A DNA stretch of 64,000 nt from Balamuthia mandrillaris (Eukaryota > Discosea > Longamoebia > Balamuthiidae), in contig JAVKOQ010000004.1 in NCBI GenBank assembly GCA_031835245.1, forward strand, positions 248,001 to 312,000, written 5' to 3'. Numbering within the stretch: the stretch's first letter is position 1; each line of letters begins with the position of its first letter. A program made the position numbers and the translations under genes. Below, piece after piece: positions 31,742 to 42,905 of the stretch. Below the pieces are notes generated by a model. It did no database searches. It saw only the letters and a list, made by a program, of their open reading frames with translations, and had not been told where the DNA came from.

Positions 31742-33910
31742 ATGAGTAAATTGAATTTATTACAAAAAATTGCTCGTCTTAATTCCAAAGAAAAAAACAA
31801 CCAACCAAAAAATAAAAAATCAAAAAAACCTGTTTCTAAAAAAAGAAAAGTGGTTTATTCTATTATTGGAGTCGGTGCTTTTGCTTTGATTTTAGGATTG
31901 GGAATTGGTGTTCCAGTTGGTGCTTCAAAAACTTCTGGAGCTTTAGTTCAACAAAGAGATAAAAACGATATTTTAGTAAGTATTAGTACTCCTACAGGAG
32001 ATCAAAATATTTCTACTTCACAACTTTTAAGTGCAATTAAAACCACAGGTGAACAACAAAATGAAGAACTAAAACTTGCAAAGAAAAAAATTGTTGAATA
32101 TCTTTATGATCAAGAAGTAGAAAATGCTGAATTATTCCAAAAAGCTTGAAATGATACAAACTCAGATAAAACTTCTAACAACGGAAAAACATTTACTATC
32201 AAATCAAAAGAAGATGTTAGAAAAGAAGAAGAAAACAAATTAAAAGATGAAAGAACCAAATTCCAAAAGAACTTTGGATTTAACAACTGAGAAACAGAGT
32301 TCAATAAAGAATTAGCAACTGAAAAATACGGAAATGCTAAAAGTTTTGATGAGGCAGTTGACTATCTAACTTTCCAAGCTCTAATTCCTGTTGCTTTTGC
32401 TCGTTTTAAATTTGAATTAAATACTTCTTTTACAAACTCAGATGTTACAAATAGAATCCTTAAAAATGATATTAAAAATAAATCAGGACAAGTAGTTTTT
32501 CACAAAGGAGATCGTCTCTTTAAAAACATTATTAATTTAGCAACAAAAGATGGTGAAGATTTTGTTAATGGATTCTTGCCTAACATTAAAAATCCAAAAG
32601 ATGAAAATAAAACACCTGAAGAGATAGAAAAAAGTAAAGAAGATCAAAAAGTTGCTGCTTTTTTAAGTAAATCATTTGTTAAAGATTATATGTATCCAAA
32701 AAAACTCTTTAATGAAATCTATTTTAATGATGGAGCTGTTTTAAAAAATAACTTTCATTTATTTGATATGTCTAAAATAGTTGTAAATGTAAAAACAGAT
32801 GATAAAAATTCACAATCACCTTGAAAAATAGCTAAAGCAGATCTTGAAGAATTATTGACTTATTTTTTAGTTGAAGTAGAACCAAATGTTCTTAAAGCAA
32901 AAGTAGTAAGAAATGGTTTAGATTCTCTAGAATCCTTCAAAAAAGAAGCAGAAAGTTATAAAACTAATCAAGAAGATAAGGTTTTATTAACAGTAATAAA
33001 TCCTTCAACAAATAAAACTCTTGCTAATTCATATGGAAAATTACCATTACAAAATCTAAGTCAAATTTTTGAAAACAATTCAGTACAATTTGGACTTTCC
33101 TTTTTAGACAAACTCTACAAACCAAAATCAACAACTCAACTCCTTTCTAAAACTTTATTTGAAAATATTAAATCTGAAGTATTTAAAGATAATAAAAACT
33201 TACTTCCTGATTCAAGTTCTTTAGTAGGTAAAACTGTAGCAGAAATAAAAGAAATTAATCGTCGTTTAAAAGACTATATAGAAAAACTAAGTGATACAGA
33301 ATTAAACAAAGCAGGTGAAGCACTTAAGAAAACTTTTGGTGAAGAAAAAGATAATTTTAGAATTAGTAATAGTTATTCTCTAACTGACAATCCAAATATA
33401 AGAATCGTTTTTGATGACAAAGGTATGTCAATTTTAAAAGTTTCACAAATTAAATCTTGAGAAGAATTTGAAAAAATAATTGACAAAGAATTACAACTAA
33501 AAGCTAATAACCAATTTGATAATAAAATAAATTCTAACATTGACCTTTCATCTTTATTATCTGAACTTCAAAATGATGATTTTGCTTTATATTCTTCAAT
33601 AAAAGATCAAAAATTTAAAGATGTTTTATTAGCAGATAAAAACAGAACTGAAGCAGAAAAACAAAAATATTTAGACGACATAACTCAACTTTCTAATAAT
33701 TTTTTAGTCTCATTTGTAATTAATAAAGTTTTAAAAATTAATTCAAATGTACAAACTTATCTCAAAAAAGAACTAGAAACAAGACTAATTAATGATTATG
33801 AATTTAACCAAAACAAAAAAATCTGAGTAATTAAAACACAACCGGATAAAACAGCTTCACAAGCAATACTAGATGAATTACAAAGTTTGTTTAAAGTAGG
33901 AACTAATTAG
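31742..33910 (+). CDS. P80-like membrane protein of the HinT cluster
   Basis: 722-aa protein. A strongly basic ~35-residue N-terminus (KKSKKPVSKKRK) precedes one transmembrane helix (residues ~37-60), and the rest is a large hydrophilic extracellular domain with many Lys/Asn/Asp residues and no catalytic motif seen. The order of this gene, a lipoprotein and a HIT protein is that of the M. hominis P80-P60-HinT locus, in which P80 and P60 form a surface complex that interacts with cytoplasmic HinT; identity here rests on that arrangement and general protein architecture. An AGAAAGAA ribosome-binding site precedes the ATG. Confidence 0.78.
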
Positions 33911-33915
33911 GAGAA

Positions 33916-35559
33916 ATGATGAAAAAAATTAGAAAATCACTTTGAGTTTTAGCTCCTGTTTTAGGTTTATCAGCAATTAGTTTAATTTCATGTAGCTACA
34001 ATGTTAAAAGTCCACAAAGAATAGAAGAGGATAAAAAACTACAAGACAAAATTGTTGCAAGATATGTAGATAATGCTTTTGTAGAAACAATTTTGGCACA
34101 AAAAGTTTATAAATTCAAACCAAGCGATATAAAAGCTAACTTCAATGATACAAATTCAGCCTTCTTTAAAGAGGCACAACAAGCTTTTAATTTCTATCAA
34201 AATTACCAATTAAAACAAGATCAAAACTTTACATACACAACATATTCCAAATTATTAAAAGATCAAGTTTTAAATTCAAATGATTTGAAAGTTCTTCAAA
34301 AAGATTTAGGTTCTGGAAGCAAATTTGAAATTCCTGCATTTAAAATTTTATATAATAATTTAGAGACAGGAATCGCTGAAATTGTTAATAAATTATTATT
34401 AGTTAAATTCTTTTTATTAAATCAAGATAGTAAAGACATTAAAGATTCTAAAATTTACAAAGACGGAACAAGTGATAAAGCTTCATACACAACCAAAAAT
34501 ATTTTAGAAAGCTTAGATACAAATGAAAAAGATTTCTTCTTAATGAAGCTTTTATTAGAAAAACAACCAGCACAAGTTTGAAAATTTGAATCAACAAATA
34601 CTATTGATTTAGCAACATTTGCAGCAACTCAAATTAATGATGCAGATTCTTTTAACGCAATAGTTCTAGCTGATGCTGCACTGGATTCAAAAACTACACA
34701 AAAAGAAGAAAATTTTGAATTTTTAAATGCAAATGATTCAATAGATTTACACAACTTATATGGTTATCAAGGAATTTTATACAATCAAGGTGTTAGCTCA
34801 AGAAATGATTTAGATTATTCTTTAACACATTTAAAAAATGATTTTAAAATCAGATCAGGATTTTTAGATGATTCAAATAGAATATTTAGCCAAGACCAAT
34901 TAAGTTTATATAGCAAATGAAATCAAGTAAAATTAGCTCCAATAAAACTGAAATCAACTTTTGATACTAACAAAGAAAAAGAAGCGCTTTTAGCTACAGA
35001 TATTGACATTGAAGCTGATTCTAATTCACTTCAAAATGCTACTTATTCTGTAGAAAAAATTTATCCTTCTTTAATTACTTCTAATAAAAAAAGTGCAGAT
35101 GTTGTTGTAAAAATTACTATTAAATCAGATAATCAAAAAATAAAAGATAATAGCTATTTTTACAAAGTTATGATTGATTGAAATAACAAAGATAACATCA
35201 CTTACACTCCACAAATAAACAAAGATGGAGAAAAATTACCTCAAGAGGTTCCAGCAAGTATTGTTTCACTTTCTTCCGATGCTTCAAAAATTAGTATTAG
35301 TTATGTAAATAAAATCGTTCCTTTATTTGATAAAGTTGTAACTGATGAAAAAACCAAAGAAACTAAGAGATATTTTTCTTTAGATAACACACCTTGATCT
35401 TCTTTAGAACAACAAGAAATCCTTGCTTTTTCTTTATTTTTAGCAGATCAAAACTTAATTTTTAATGATGTTAAATCCTATTTTGAAAACATGGGATACA
35501 AAATAAATGTTAAAGATTCAGTAATTAAATTAGATGATACAAAAGATGAGAAAAAATAA
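33916..35559 (+). CDS. P60-like surface lipoprotein of the HinT cluster
   Basis: 547-aa lipoprotein (545-547 depending on which of two adjacent ATGs is used; TAGGAG lies just upstream). The signal peptide ends in the lipobox ISLISCS, so the mature protein would be acylated at that cysteine and sit on the outer face of the membrane. The rest is hydrophilic without recognisable motifs. It starts 5 bp after the P80-like gene. Assignment as the P60 counterpart is from position between P80-like and hinT genes. Confidence 0.8.
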
Positions 35560-35592
35560 ATAAAATAATTTAGTTTTTATATAATTTTAATT

Positions 35593-35928
35593 ATGAACAA
35601 TTGACAAGAAGAATTATTTTTAAAAATTATCAAAAGAGAAGAACCAGCAACCATTTTGTATGAAGATGATAAGGTCATAGCTTTTTTAGATAAATACGCA
35701 CATACAAAAGGTCACTTTTTAGTAGTGCCAAAAAATTATTCAAGAAATTTATTTTCTATATCTGATGAAGATTTATCATATTTAATTGTAAAAGCAAGGG
35801 AATTTGCCTTACAAGAGATTAAAAAATTAGGTGCTACTGGATTTAAATTATTAATTAACAATGAACCAGATGCAGAACAATCAATTTTTCATACACATGT
35901 ACACATAATTCCTTATTATAAAAAATAA
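35593..35928 (+). CDS. hinT: HIT family nucleotide hydrolase HinT
   Basis: 111-aa purine-nucleoside phosphoramidase of the histidine-triad family. The catalytic triad HTHVHIIPYY is near the C-terminus, and the N-terminal ILYEDDKVIAFLDKYAHTKGHFLVVPK strand-helix pattern is typical. Last gene of the P80-P60-HinT cluster, with a terminator right behind it. The start ATG at 35593 follows a TATAAT-like box, so it may also have its own promoter. Confidence 0.95.
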
Positions 35929-35934
35929 AAATTT

Positions 35935-35973
35935 AAAAAGTAATGTAAAAATTTAATTTACATTACTTTTTTT
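35935..35973 (+). terminator. Terminator after hinT
   Basis: AAAAAGTAATGTAAA and TTTACATTACTTTTT form a 15-bp stem followed by T residues. Confidence 0.88.
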
Positions 35974-35974
35974 G

Positions 35975-36056
35975 TATAATTATTTCAACAGGGGTGCTGT
36001 AAAAGGTTGAGAAATACTCTATAAGTTGATCTAGATAATGCTAGCGTAACGAGTTG
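35975..36056 (+). promoter_or_regulatory. TPP (THI element) riboswitch and its -10 box
   Basis: A TATAAT box (35975-35980) precedes the aptamer at 35986-36056. Conserved TPP-aptamer blocks are present: ACAGGGGTGCTG near the 5' side, GGTTGAGAAATAC..., then GATCTAGATAATGCTAGCGTAAC, and the ends CAAC and GTTG pair as P1. In bacteria this RNA senses thiamine pyrophosphate and lowers expression of uptake or synthesis genes. It heads a transporter operon. Confidence 0.93.
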
Positions 36057-36076
36057 TTTTTTATTTTCAAATTTTT

Positions 36077-36122
36077 AAAGCTATCTCTGTCACAAAAATT
36101 AATTAAGGAGGTAGCTTTTTTG
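36077..36122 (+). terminator. Riboswitch expression platform: terminator overlapping SD and start codon
   Basis: AAAGCTATCTC (36077-36087) pairs over 11 bp with GAGGTAGCTTT (36108-36118), followed by more T. The 3' arm contains most of the ribosome-binding site AAGGAGG (36105-36111) and the T run runs into the TTG start (36120-36122). The hairpin could therefore both terminate transcription and block translation. Confidence 0.7.
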
Positions 36123-37331
36123 CTCAAAAAATTTAAAAATTTTATTCTATTTTCATCTATATTTTCGCCAATAGCATTTGCTATATCATGTTCTAATACA
36201 GGAGTAGTCAAGCAAGAGGATGTATCAGTTAGTCAAGGTCAATGAGATAAAAGTATAACATTTGGTGTTTCAGAAGCTTGGTTAAACAAGAAAAAAGGAG
36301 GTAAAAAAGTTAACAAAGAAGTTATTAATACATTTTTAGAAAATTTCAAAAAAGAATTTAATAAACTCAAAAATGCAAATGATAAAACCAAAAACTTCGA
36401 TGACGTTGATTTTAAAGTAACTCCAATTCAAGACTTTACTGTGTTGTTAAACAATTTATCTACTGACAATCCTGAATTAGATTTTGGAATTAATGCTTCA
36501 GGAAAATTGGTAGAATTTCTAAAAAATAATCCTGGTATAATAACTCCAGCATTAGAAACAACAACTAATTCTTTTGTATTTGACAAAGAAAAAGATAAAT
36601 TTTATGTTGATGGTACAGATTCAGATCCACTTGTAAAAATTGCTAAAGAAATTAATAAAATTTTTGTTGAAACTCCATATGCAAGTTGAACTGATGAAAA
36701 TCATAAGTGAAATAATAATGTTTATCAAAGTGTTTACGATCCAACTGTTCAAGCTAATTTTTATAGAGGAATGATTTGAATAAAAGGTAATGATGAAACT
36801 CTAGCTAAAATTAAAAAAGCTTGAAATGATAAAGATTGAAATACATTTAGAAATTTTGGAATTTTACACGGTAAAGATAATTCTTCTTCTAAATTCAAGT
36901 TAGAAGAAACTATATTAAAAAACCACTTTCAAAATAAATTTACAACACTAAATGAAGACAGAAGCGCACATCCAAACGCATATAAACAAAAATCTGCAGA
37001 TACATTGGGAACTTTAGATGATTTCCATATTGCTTTTTCAGAAGAAGGTTCTTTTGCTTGAACACATAACAAATCAGCAACAAAACCTTTTGAAACTAAA
37101 GCAAATGAAAAGATGGAAGCACTTATAGTAACTAATCCAATTCCGTATGATGTTGGAGTGTTTAGAAAAAGTGTTAACCAATTAGAACAAAATTTAATTG
37201 TTCAAACATTCATTAATTTAGCTAAAAATAAACAAGATACATATGGTTTACTTTTAGGGTATAATGGTTATAAAAAAATTGACAATTTCCAAAAAGAGAT
37301 TGTAGAAGTTTATGAAAAAGCCATTAAATAA
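36120..37331 (+). CDS. Thiamine-phosphate-type ABC transporter lipoprotein (Cypl/P37-like)
   Basis: 403-aa lipoprotein with signal peptide MLKKFKNFIL... and lipobox FAISCS (Cys24). The start is TTG at 36120, 8 bp after a perfect AAGGAGG; no ATG is available nearby. The mature protein resembles the M. hyorhinis P37/Cypl family, whose crystal structure contained thiamine pyrophosphate; the upstream TPP riboswitch and the downstream ATPase and double permease support this identity. It would capture TPP or thiamine outside the cell. It overlaps the ATPase gene by 20 bp. Confidence 0.88.
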
Positions 37332-38070
37332 ATTAGAAATAAAAAATTTAACATTTAAAAATAAAAATGATGATTACATAATTTTAAAGAACCTAAACTT
37401 AGATATAAATTCTGATAAAGTTTTGTTTTTATTAGGTTCATCAGGCCAAGGAAAAAGTTCTTTATTAAAAACAATTTTAAAACAAACTGATGTAATTGAA
37501 GGAACAATCCTTTTTAATAAACAAGATATTTTTCAATTAAACAAAAAAGAATGAAAATCCTTCTTAAAAGAAGTAAGTTTCTTAAATCAGACAACCACTT
37601 CAATCCCTTTTGAAACAGTTTTTACCAATATAGTAAGATCACTTCAAGATTATAAAAATTTATTTTATAACATATTTAATTTAGTGAGTAAATCTCAAAA
37701 AGAAGAAATTACTTCTGTTTTAAAAGAGTTAAATATTTTGGACAAAATTTACCACAGAGTTGATTCACTTTCTGGAGGACAACAACAAAGAGTAGAAATT
37801 GCTAAATTAATGATGCAAAAACCCAAAATTATTATAGCAGATGAACCTACAAATTTCCTCGACCCTAATATTTCTAAAAATATTATTGAATTAATTATTA
37901 AAATGGCTAAAAAATTTAACTCAATTTTGATAATAGTTACTCACAATGTTAATTTAATTCATGAATTTGATTCTTCTATTTTACTAATTAAAAATCAAGA
38001 ATATCATTTTTATAAATCAAATAAAGAAATAAATTCAAATATTTTAGACCAGGTTTTTAAAAATGATTAA
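37312..38070 (+). CDS. ABC transporter ATPase of the thiamine-type system (P29-like)
   Basis: 252-aa ABC ATPase. Walker A GSSGQGKSS, signature LSGGQQQR, Walker B IIIADEPTNFLD and the H-loop VTHN are intact. It resembles PhnC/P29-type importers. The start overlaps the end of the lipoprotein gene and the end overlaps the permease gene, indicating tight coupling. It powers import through the fused permease that follows. Confidence 0.92.
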
Positions 38071-39805
38071 AGAAAATTTATTTTTTGAATGAGTAGATAA
38101 AAACAATAAAAAACTAAAATTAAAATGAAAAATTTTAATTTTATTGCTTTCCCTTTTATTATTTATTTTCTCCTTTTATTCCTTATTTCAACCAATTAAT
38201 TATGGTTCTACAAGAATTTTTACAAAAAATTTAAAAGAATTATTTACTTTTTCAAATTATTCTAAAAAATATCCAAGTTGAACTCTGTGACAATTAAGTT
38301 GGTATTACATGTTTTTAACTATTCGTTATTGTGCCTTGGGTACAACTTTAGGCTTTATTTTCGCTTTTTTTACTTCTTTTGTAAGTTCTAATTTTCAAAA
38401 ATATAAATTTATAAGATACATTATTAATATAATAATTATTTTTTTCAAAGCATTTCCAATTTCATTATTTGTTTATTTTTTTTCTATAGGTTTTGACAAA
38501 GAATTAGCAGCAACTTTAATTTTATTTTGATTTAGTTGATTGTGAATGCATAAGTATTTTCTAGATTTTTTAAATAATCTAGATAAAACTAATTACAAAA
38601 TTATGCATATGAAAACTAATGAAAATTTTGCTTCTTTTAGAAAAACTTTGTTCCCTTATATAGTTAATAAATATTTTATGTTTTTTGTTTATTCATTAGA
38701 AAGCAACATTCGCTGAACCACAATAATAAATGCTGCTGGAGTAATTGGGATTGGATTGCTCTTAAATGATGCAAGAGATTTTTCATTAGGTTGATCTGTT
38801 GTTGGTATACCTTTGTTAGTAATTTTAGTAACCATTATATTTTTTGAATTTCTAACTCTTTTTTTAAATAAAGTTATCTTAAATATAAAAAATATAAATT
38901 ATCAAAACACTTCTTTTTTATGAATAAAATTAAATTTTAGAAGAATTTTTAAATGATTTTTTGTCTTATTTTTTGTTGGATTGAACATATATTCAATTAT
39001 AAAAATTTCTTCCTTTACACTGTATCCAAACTATATTAAAAACTTTTGAAATCATTTTTTTAGCTTTCAAAATGAAGTATTTTCACATAATAAAGAAAAT
39101 AATCCGTTTTACTGAATTTTAATATTAATTTATCAGTGTATAGTTTCTATTACAATAATTGCAATAATTTCTTTGGTATTTTCCATTTTAGGAAATGAAA
39201 AATTAAATAATGTGACACAATGAATTCCGCTTCGTTTTTTAAATACATTATTTAGAATAATTCCAACAATCATTTTTATTTATTTATTTTCTATCTTTTG
39301 AATAGGAACTAATATATTTTTATTAGTAGCAGTGATAACTGCATTACGTAAATCCACTAGTTTAGTTAAACAATTAAATGAAAGTATTAATTCAATTAAT
39401 TGAGAAATATATAAGACTTTAGAAATTCAAGGTAAAAGTAAATTTCAAAGAATTATCAAATTTGTTTTTCCATCTATAAAAAAAGATTATTTATCATTTT
39501 TACTATTTTACTTTGAAAATCAAGTTCAAACATTAATTTTATTAGGTTCAGTTGGCGGGTCTTTATTAGGTTCAAAAATAAGTATTGTAGGCCAAGCAGG
39601 AGAAAGAACAGAAAACATCTTGGAGTTGATGACTTACTCTTGAATTAGTTGAGTTTTTATAGCAATTATTCAACTCTTGCAATTCTATTTTAATCTAATA
39701 GTTCAAAATAAAAAAATTAGCCAACTTTATCTAATTAAAAATTTAAATACTTATTTTACAAAAATTAAAGTAATATTTAAAAATAAATTTAGTTCAGATC
39801 AATAA
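38063..39805 (+). CDS. ABC transporter double permease of the thiamine-type system (P69-like)
   Basis: 580-aa permease made of two homologous membrane halves of ~280 residues each, as in the P69 protein of the M. hyorhinis P37-P29-P69 system. Each half has four to five helices and an EAA-like loop: in the second half [19 protein letters not shown]. The first half has the corresponding [20 protein letters not shown]. One polypeptide thus replaces the usual permease dimer. It is the last gene of the TPP-riboswitch operon, and its terminator downstream is interrupted by an insertion sequence. Confidence 0.88.
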
Positions 39806-39806
39806 T

Positions 39807-39827
39807 AAAAAAACAACAAGAATTACT
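39807..39827 (+). terminator. 5' half of the thiamine operon terminator, split by an IS
   Basis: AAAAAAACAACAAG (39807-39820) plus loop bases AATTACT. The matching arm CTTGTTGTTTTTTT lies at 41342-41355 on the other side of the insertion sequence; joined they would make a 13-14 bp terminator stem. Confidence 0.7.
39824..39827. repeat. 4-bp target-site duplication (TACT), left copy
   Basis: TACT directly before the IS terminus; the second copy is at 41340-41343, directly after the other terminus. Confidence 0.65.
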
Positions 39828-39870
39828 TGAGGTGATACCCTTTTCTTGAAAAAATTTTTGAGTGTTTTAA

Positions 39871-41058
39871 TTAATTATAATTTGAAATGAATGTTTCCCT
39901 GAATTTAATGGGAGACATTCATTTTATTTTATCTTTAATTCGTTTGTAATTGTAATAATAAATATAATTTGCAATTGCTTTGTGAAATTGTTTAAAAGTT
40001 AAAAATTCTTTTTCGCGACCATAAAAACATTCTCTTTTTAATGTCCCAAAAAATGATTCAATAATGCTATTATCTAAACAATTTCCTTTTCGAGACATGG
40101 ACTGAGTTATTCCTTTTTGTTTTAATTTTTCTGAAAATTGTTTATGTTGATGTTGTCAACCTTGATCACTGTGAAAAATTAAACCTTCAAGATTTTTGTG
40201 CTTTGAAAATGCTCTTTGAAGCATTTTTCTAATTTGCTTGTTATTAGCGCTTGTAGACAAGTCTCAAGCAATAACTTCGCCATTAAACATATCTAAAATT
40301 GGCGATAAATATGCTTTTCCAAATGGTCCGCTAAATTCAGTTACATCTGTAGTTCATTTTTGATTTGGTTGAGTAGCAACAAAATTTCTATTTAAAATAT
40401 TGTCTGCAATTTTGCCAACTGTTCCTTTGTAAGATTTGTATTTTCTTCTAGAACAAATTGCTTTGAGATTGAATTTTTTCATTAATCTGCGAACTTTTTT
40501 AAATCCAATTTTATATTCTCTATTATTAAGTTCAGCTTTTATTCTTCTTTTTCCATATCTTACTTTATTTTCTTCAAAAATAAGCTTCATTTGGCTTATA
40601 ATTTCTTCATTTTTCTTGTCAAAATCTTCTTTTTTGAATTCATAATAAAAAGTAGATATAGGAATAGAAAACTCTTTTAATATTTGAGTTAATCGAAGAT
40701 TTTTATCAGCTTTTACTCTATTATAAATTTTTTTTATTTTTTCTTGCCTTGGTTGACTTGAGTCAAAGATCTCTACCAAGGCTTTTCACTTTTTTAGAAC
40801 TTCATTTTCCTTTTTTAAAAGTTTATTTTCTTCTCTAAGAAGTTTAAGTTCTTCATATACAGATAATGAAGAATTTGATTGATCTTGACTATCGGAATTG
40901 TTTGATACTTTTGTAGATTTATTATTATTAATCTTAGATTTCATTATTGGTCTTCCTTTGTTTAATTTTAAACCACTAATTCCTGATTCTAAATATTTTT
41001 TCGCTCAAAAAGATATTAGACTTGGATTAAGATTATTTTCAAGTGAAATTTTAATCAT
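39871..41058 (-). CDS. IS3-family transposase, orfB part (DDE catalytic domain)
   Basis: Open frame of 395 codons from an ATG at 41058, or ~302 codons from a TTG at 40779. It contains a leucine-zipper-like segment (YEELKLLREENKLLKKENEVLKK), then an IS3 N-terminal domain with an HTH-like region, a proline-kinked linker, and the rve catalytic core with the DDE triad (TTDVTEF, HSDQGW, SIIESFFG with a Lys/Arg seven residues later). It appears intact. Relative to copy 2, orfA and orfB look like one continuous frame that has been broken by a single-base deletion near 41090, so transposase from this copy is probably not produced full length. Confidence 0.85.
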
Positions 41059-41084
41059 TGTTTCACCAGCTAAAAATCTTTTAA

Positions 41085-41294
41085 CTATGTTAATCTTTGA
41101 TCTATAGTTCACTTTTTATTTCGTGGTTTTTTCTTAAGACCTTCAACTCCTAATTTGTCATAAATTTTTTCTCAAAAATTTACTTGATTTAAAAAATTTT
41201 TCTGACTTGTTTTAGCAAAATCAGGCTTTTTAATTTCAATTCCTTTTTTGTATTTTTTTACACATTCTAATTTAAATTCTAATGAATATTTCAT
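41085..41294 (-). pseudogene. IS3-family transposase orfA part, truncated by frameshift
   Basis: The ATG at 41294 opens MKYSLEFKLECVKKYKK, an IS3 orfA beginning with the first HTH, and the frame ends at a TAG after 69 codons. The homologous place in copy 2 has one more A (GATTAAAC against GATTAAC) and reads on. With the extra base this frame would join the orfB frame without a stop. No slippery heptamer is seen at the site, so it looks like a mutation rather than programmed frameshifting. Confidence 0.7.
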
Positions 41295-41339
41295 AAAAAA
41301 TCCCCTTTTCTATTTTTCTAGGAAAAGGGGATCTGCTCA

Positions 41340-41356
41340 TACTTGTTGTTTTTTTA
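41340..41356 (+). terminator. 3' half of the split terminator, with right TACT duplication
   Basis: TACT (41340-41343) repeats the sequence left of the IS. CTTGTTGTTTTTTT (41342-41355) is complementary to the arm at 39807-39820. Confidence 0.7.
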
Positions 41357-41369
41357 TTATTAAATTGAA

Positions 41370-42833
41370 TTATTTTGTAGCTTTGGATTTTGGATTGGAT
41401 TTTTTAGTTGCTTCTTTTTTAGGTTTTGCTTTTTTAACTTCAGTTGTTGTTTTAGCAGATGTTTTTGTTTTAGTTTTTGTTTCTTTTGCTTTTGTTTTGT
41501 CTGAATTAGGAGTAGTTTTTCTGTCTTCTTTTTCTGAAGAAACTTTAGATTTTTTATCTGAATTATATTCAATTAATTTATCTAAAACTTTGGAATTTGT
41601 TATGTTAACTTGTAATTGAGTTAGAGGAAATGTTTTTTTAACTTCCTCTACTGGTTTTTTATAAAACTTAGCTAGTTTTCCATATTCAAATTCATAGTCT
41701 TCAGGTCTAGCAAAAATTTGTTCTAGTTTAGAAATTTCTGCATAAATGAACGCATTTTTAAGAAGATTTATTGATTCAGTTCTCATTTGAAGTTTGATAT
41801 CTTCTTCTGTAAATTTAGTAATTTCTAAGTATTCTTTAAGAGTAAATCCTTGAGATTTTAAATTACTTTCAAATAATTTTTCTAATCTTTTCATTTCATT
41901 TAAAAGTAATTTTTCAGAAATAGGAATTTGTACTTGTTTTTGAATTTCAGCAAATGCTTCTCTTTGGAATGCAACTCTGTTTTGTTCAAGTTTTTCATTA
42001 AATGTTAATTTTGATAAATATTCTCTTAAATCTTTTTCTGTTTTAACATCTTCTAAAGCTAATTTTTTAACAAATTCTTCGTCTAATTTAGGAAGAATCA
42101 ACTCTGTAATTTTGTTAATCTTAATTTTAAATTTAGCTTCTTTTCCAGCATAAGCAGTTACATGATAATTTTCAGGGAAAGTTACAAAAATTTCTTTTTT
42201 CTCACCTTTTTTCATTCCAACTAATTGCTCTTCAAATCCAGCAATAAAGTTACCTGAACCAATTTTTAAATCAAAATGGTCAGCTTCTCCACCTTCAAAT
42301 GCATTACCATCAATAAACCCTTTAAAATTGAAATTTACAATGTCTGAGTTTTTAACTGGTTGTTTTGATTCTTGAAATGCAGCTCCTGATTCAAGTAATT
42401 TTTGAACTTGTTTATCAACATCTTCTTTGCTAACTTTTGGTTCAACAAATTTAGTTTTTAAATTTTTGTAGTCAGGTAAATTTAATGTTGGATATACTGG
42501 ATATAAAAAACTTATTTCTAATTTGGTTTGAGAAATGTCTTCAATTTTGTAGATCGGACCATCTAAGACATTATCATCTGCCATTACATTTTGTCTTGCT
42601 TGTGTTTCTAATTCTGGAGTTATTAAAGACACTGCTTCTCTTAAAATAGATGCTTCTGAAATGTGTTTTTTAGCAAGTTTTGGAGGTACACTTCCTTTTC
42701 TAAATCCATCAATTTTTAAATTTTTTGTTAATTTAGCTTCTGCTTTTGCTTGCATTTTTTTTCATAATGCTTCTTCTGGTTGAAGTGTAATCTTTAGTTC
42801 TGAAGATTCAGTTAATAATTCTCTTTTTAGCAT
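41370..42833 (-). CDS. tig: Trigger factor with a basic C-terminal tail
   Basis: 487-aa ribosome-associated chaperone. The N-terminal ribosome-binding domain carries the DGFRKGSVPP signature (canonical GFRxGxxP), the FKBP-type PPIase domain follows (DIVNFNFKGFIDG ... IGSGNFIAGFEEQLVGMKKGE) and the C-terminal chaperone arms (EEFVKKLALEDVKT). After about residue 430 there is an additional ~55-residue tail made almost wholly of Lys, Thr, Ala and Ser (KTKTKTSAKTTTEVKKAKPK), disordered and strongly positive, which normal trigger factors lack. The start ATG at 42833 has GGAGAATA in front. Confidence 0.95.
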
Positions 42834-42905
42834 ATTATTCTCCTAGTATCTAACTAATTTATATGATTAGTTTTAGTACTTAATATTTTAACAAATTACT
42901 TCATT

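Larger units (their letters stand above)
39828..41339 (-). mobile_element. IS3-family insertion sequence, copy 1
   Basis: 1512-bp element read on the minus strand. Imperfect terminal inverted repeats begin TGAG: TGAGCAGATCCCCTTTTC at its 5' end (right side here) and TGAGGTGATACCCTTTTC at the other end. It is flanked by a 4-bp TACT duplication. It carries an HTH-type orfA and a DDE transposase orfB with D, D and E in TTDVTEF, HSDQGW and SIIESFFG. It has inserted in the loop of the thiamine operon terminator. A related copy is at 54780-56327. Confidence 0.9.

Noticed and set aside
41085-41100. Programmed frameshift in the IS transposase
   Set aside because: No slippery heptamer or downstream pseudoknot is visible, and the break falls in the middle of the HTH part rather than at the usual orfA end.
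41248-41619. Hydrophobic plus-strand open frame across the IS right end
   Set aside because: It is antisense to the Lys/Ala-rich tail of trigger factor, whose codons give Phe/Leu/Val on the other strand.
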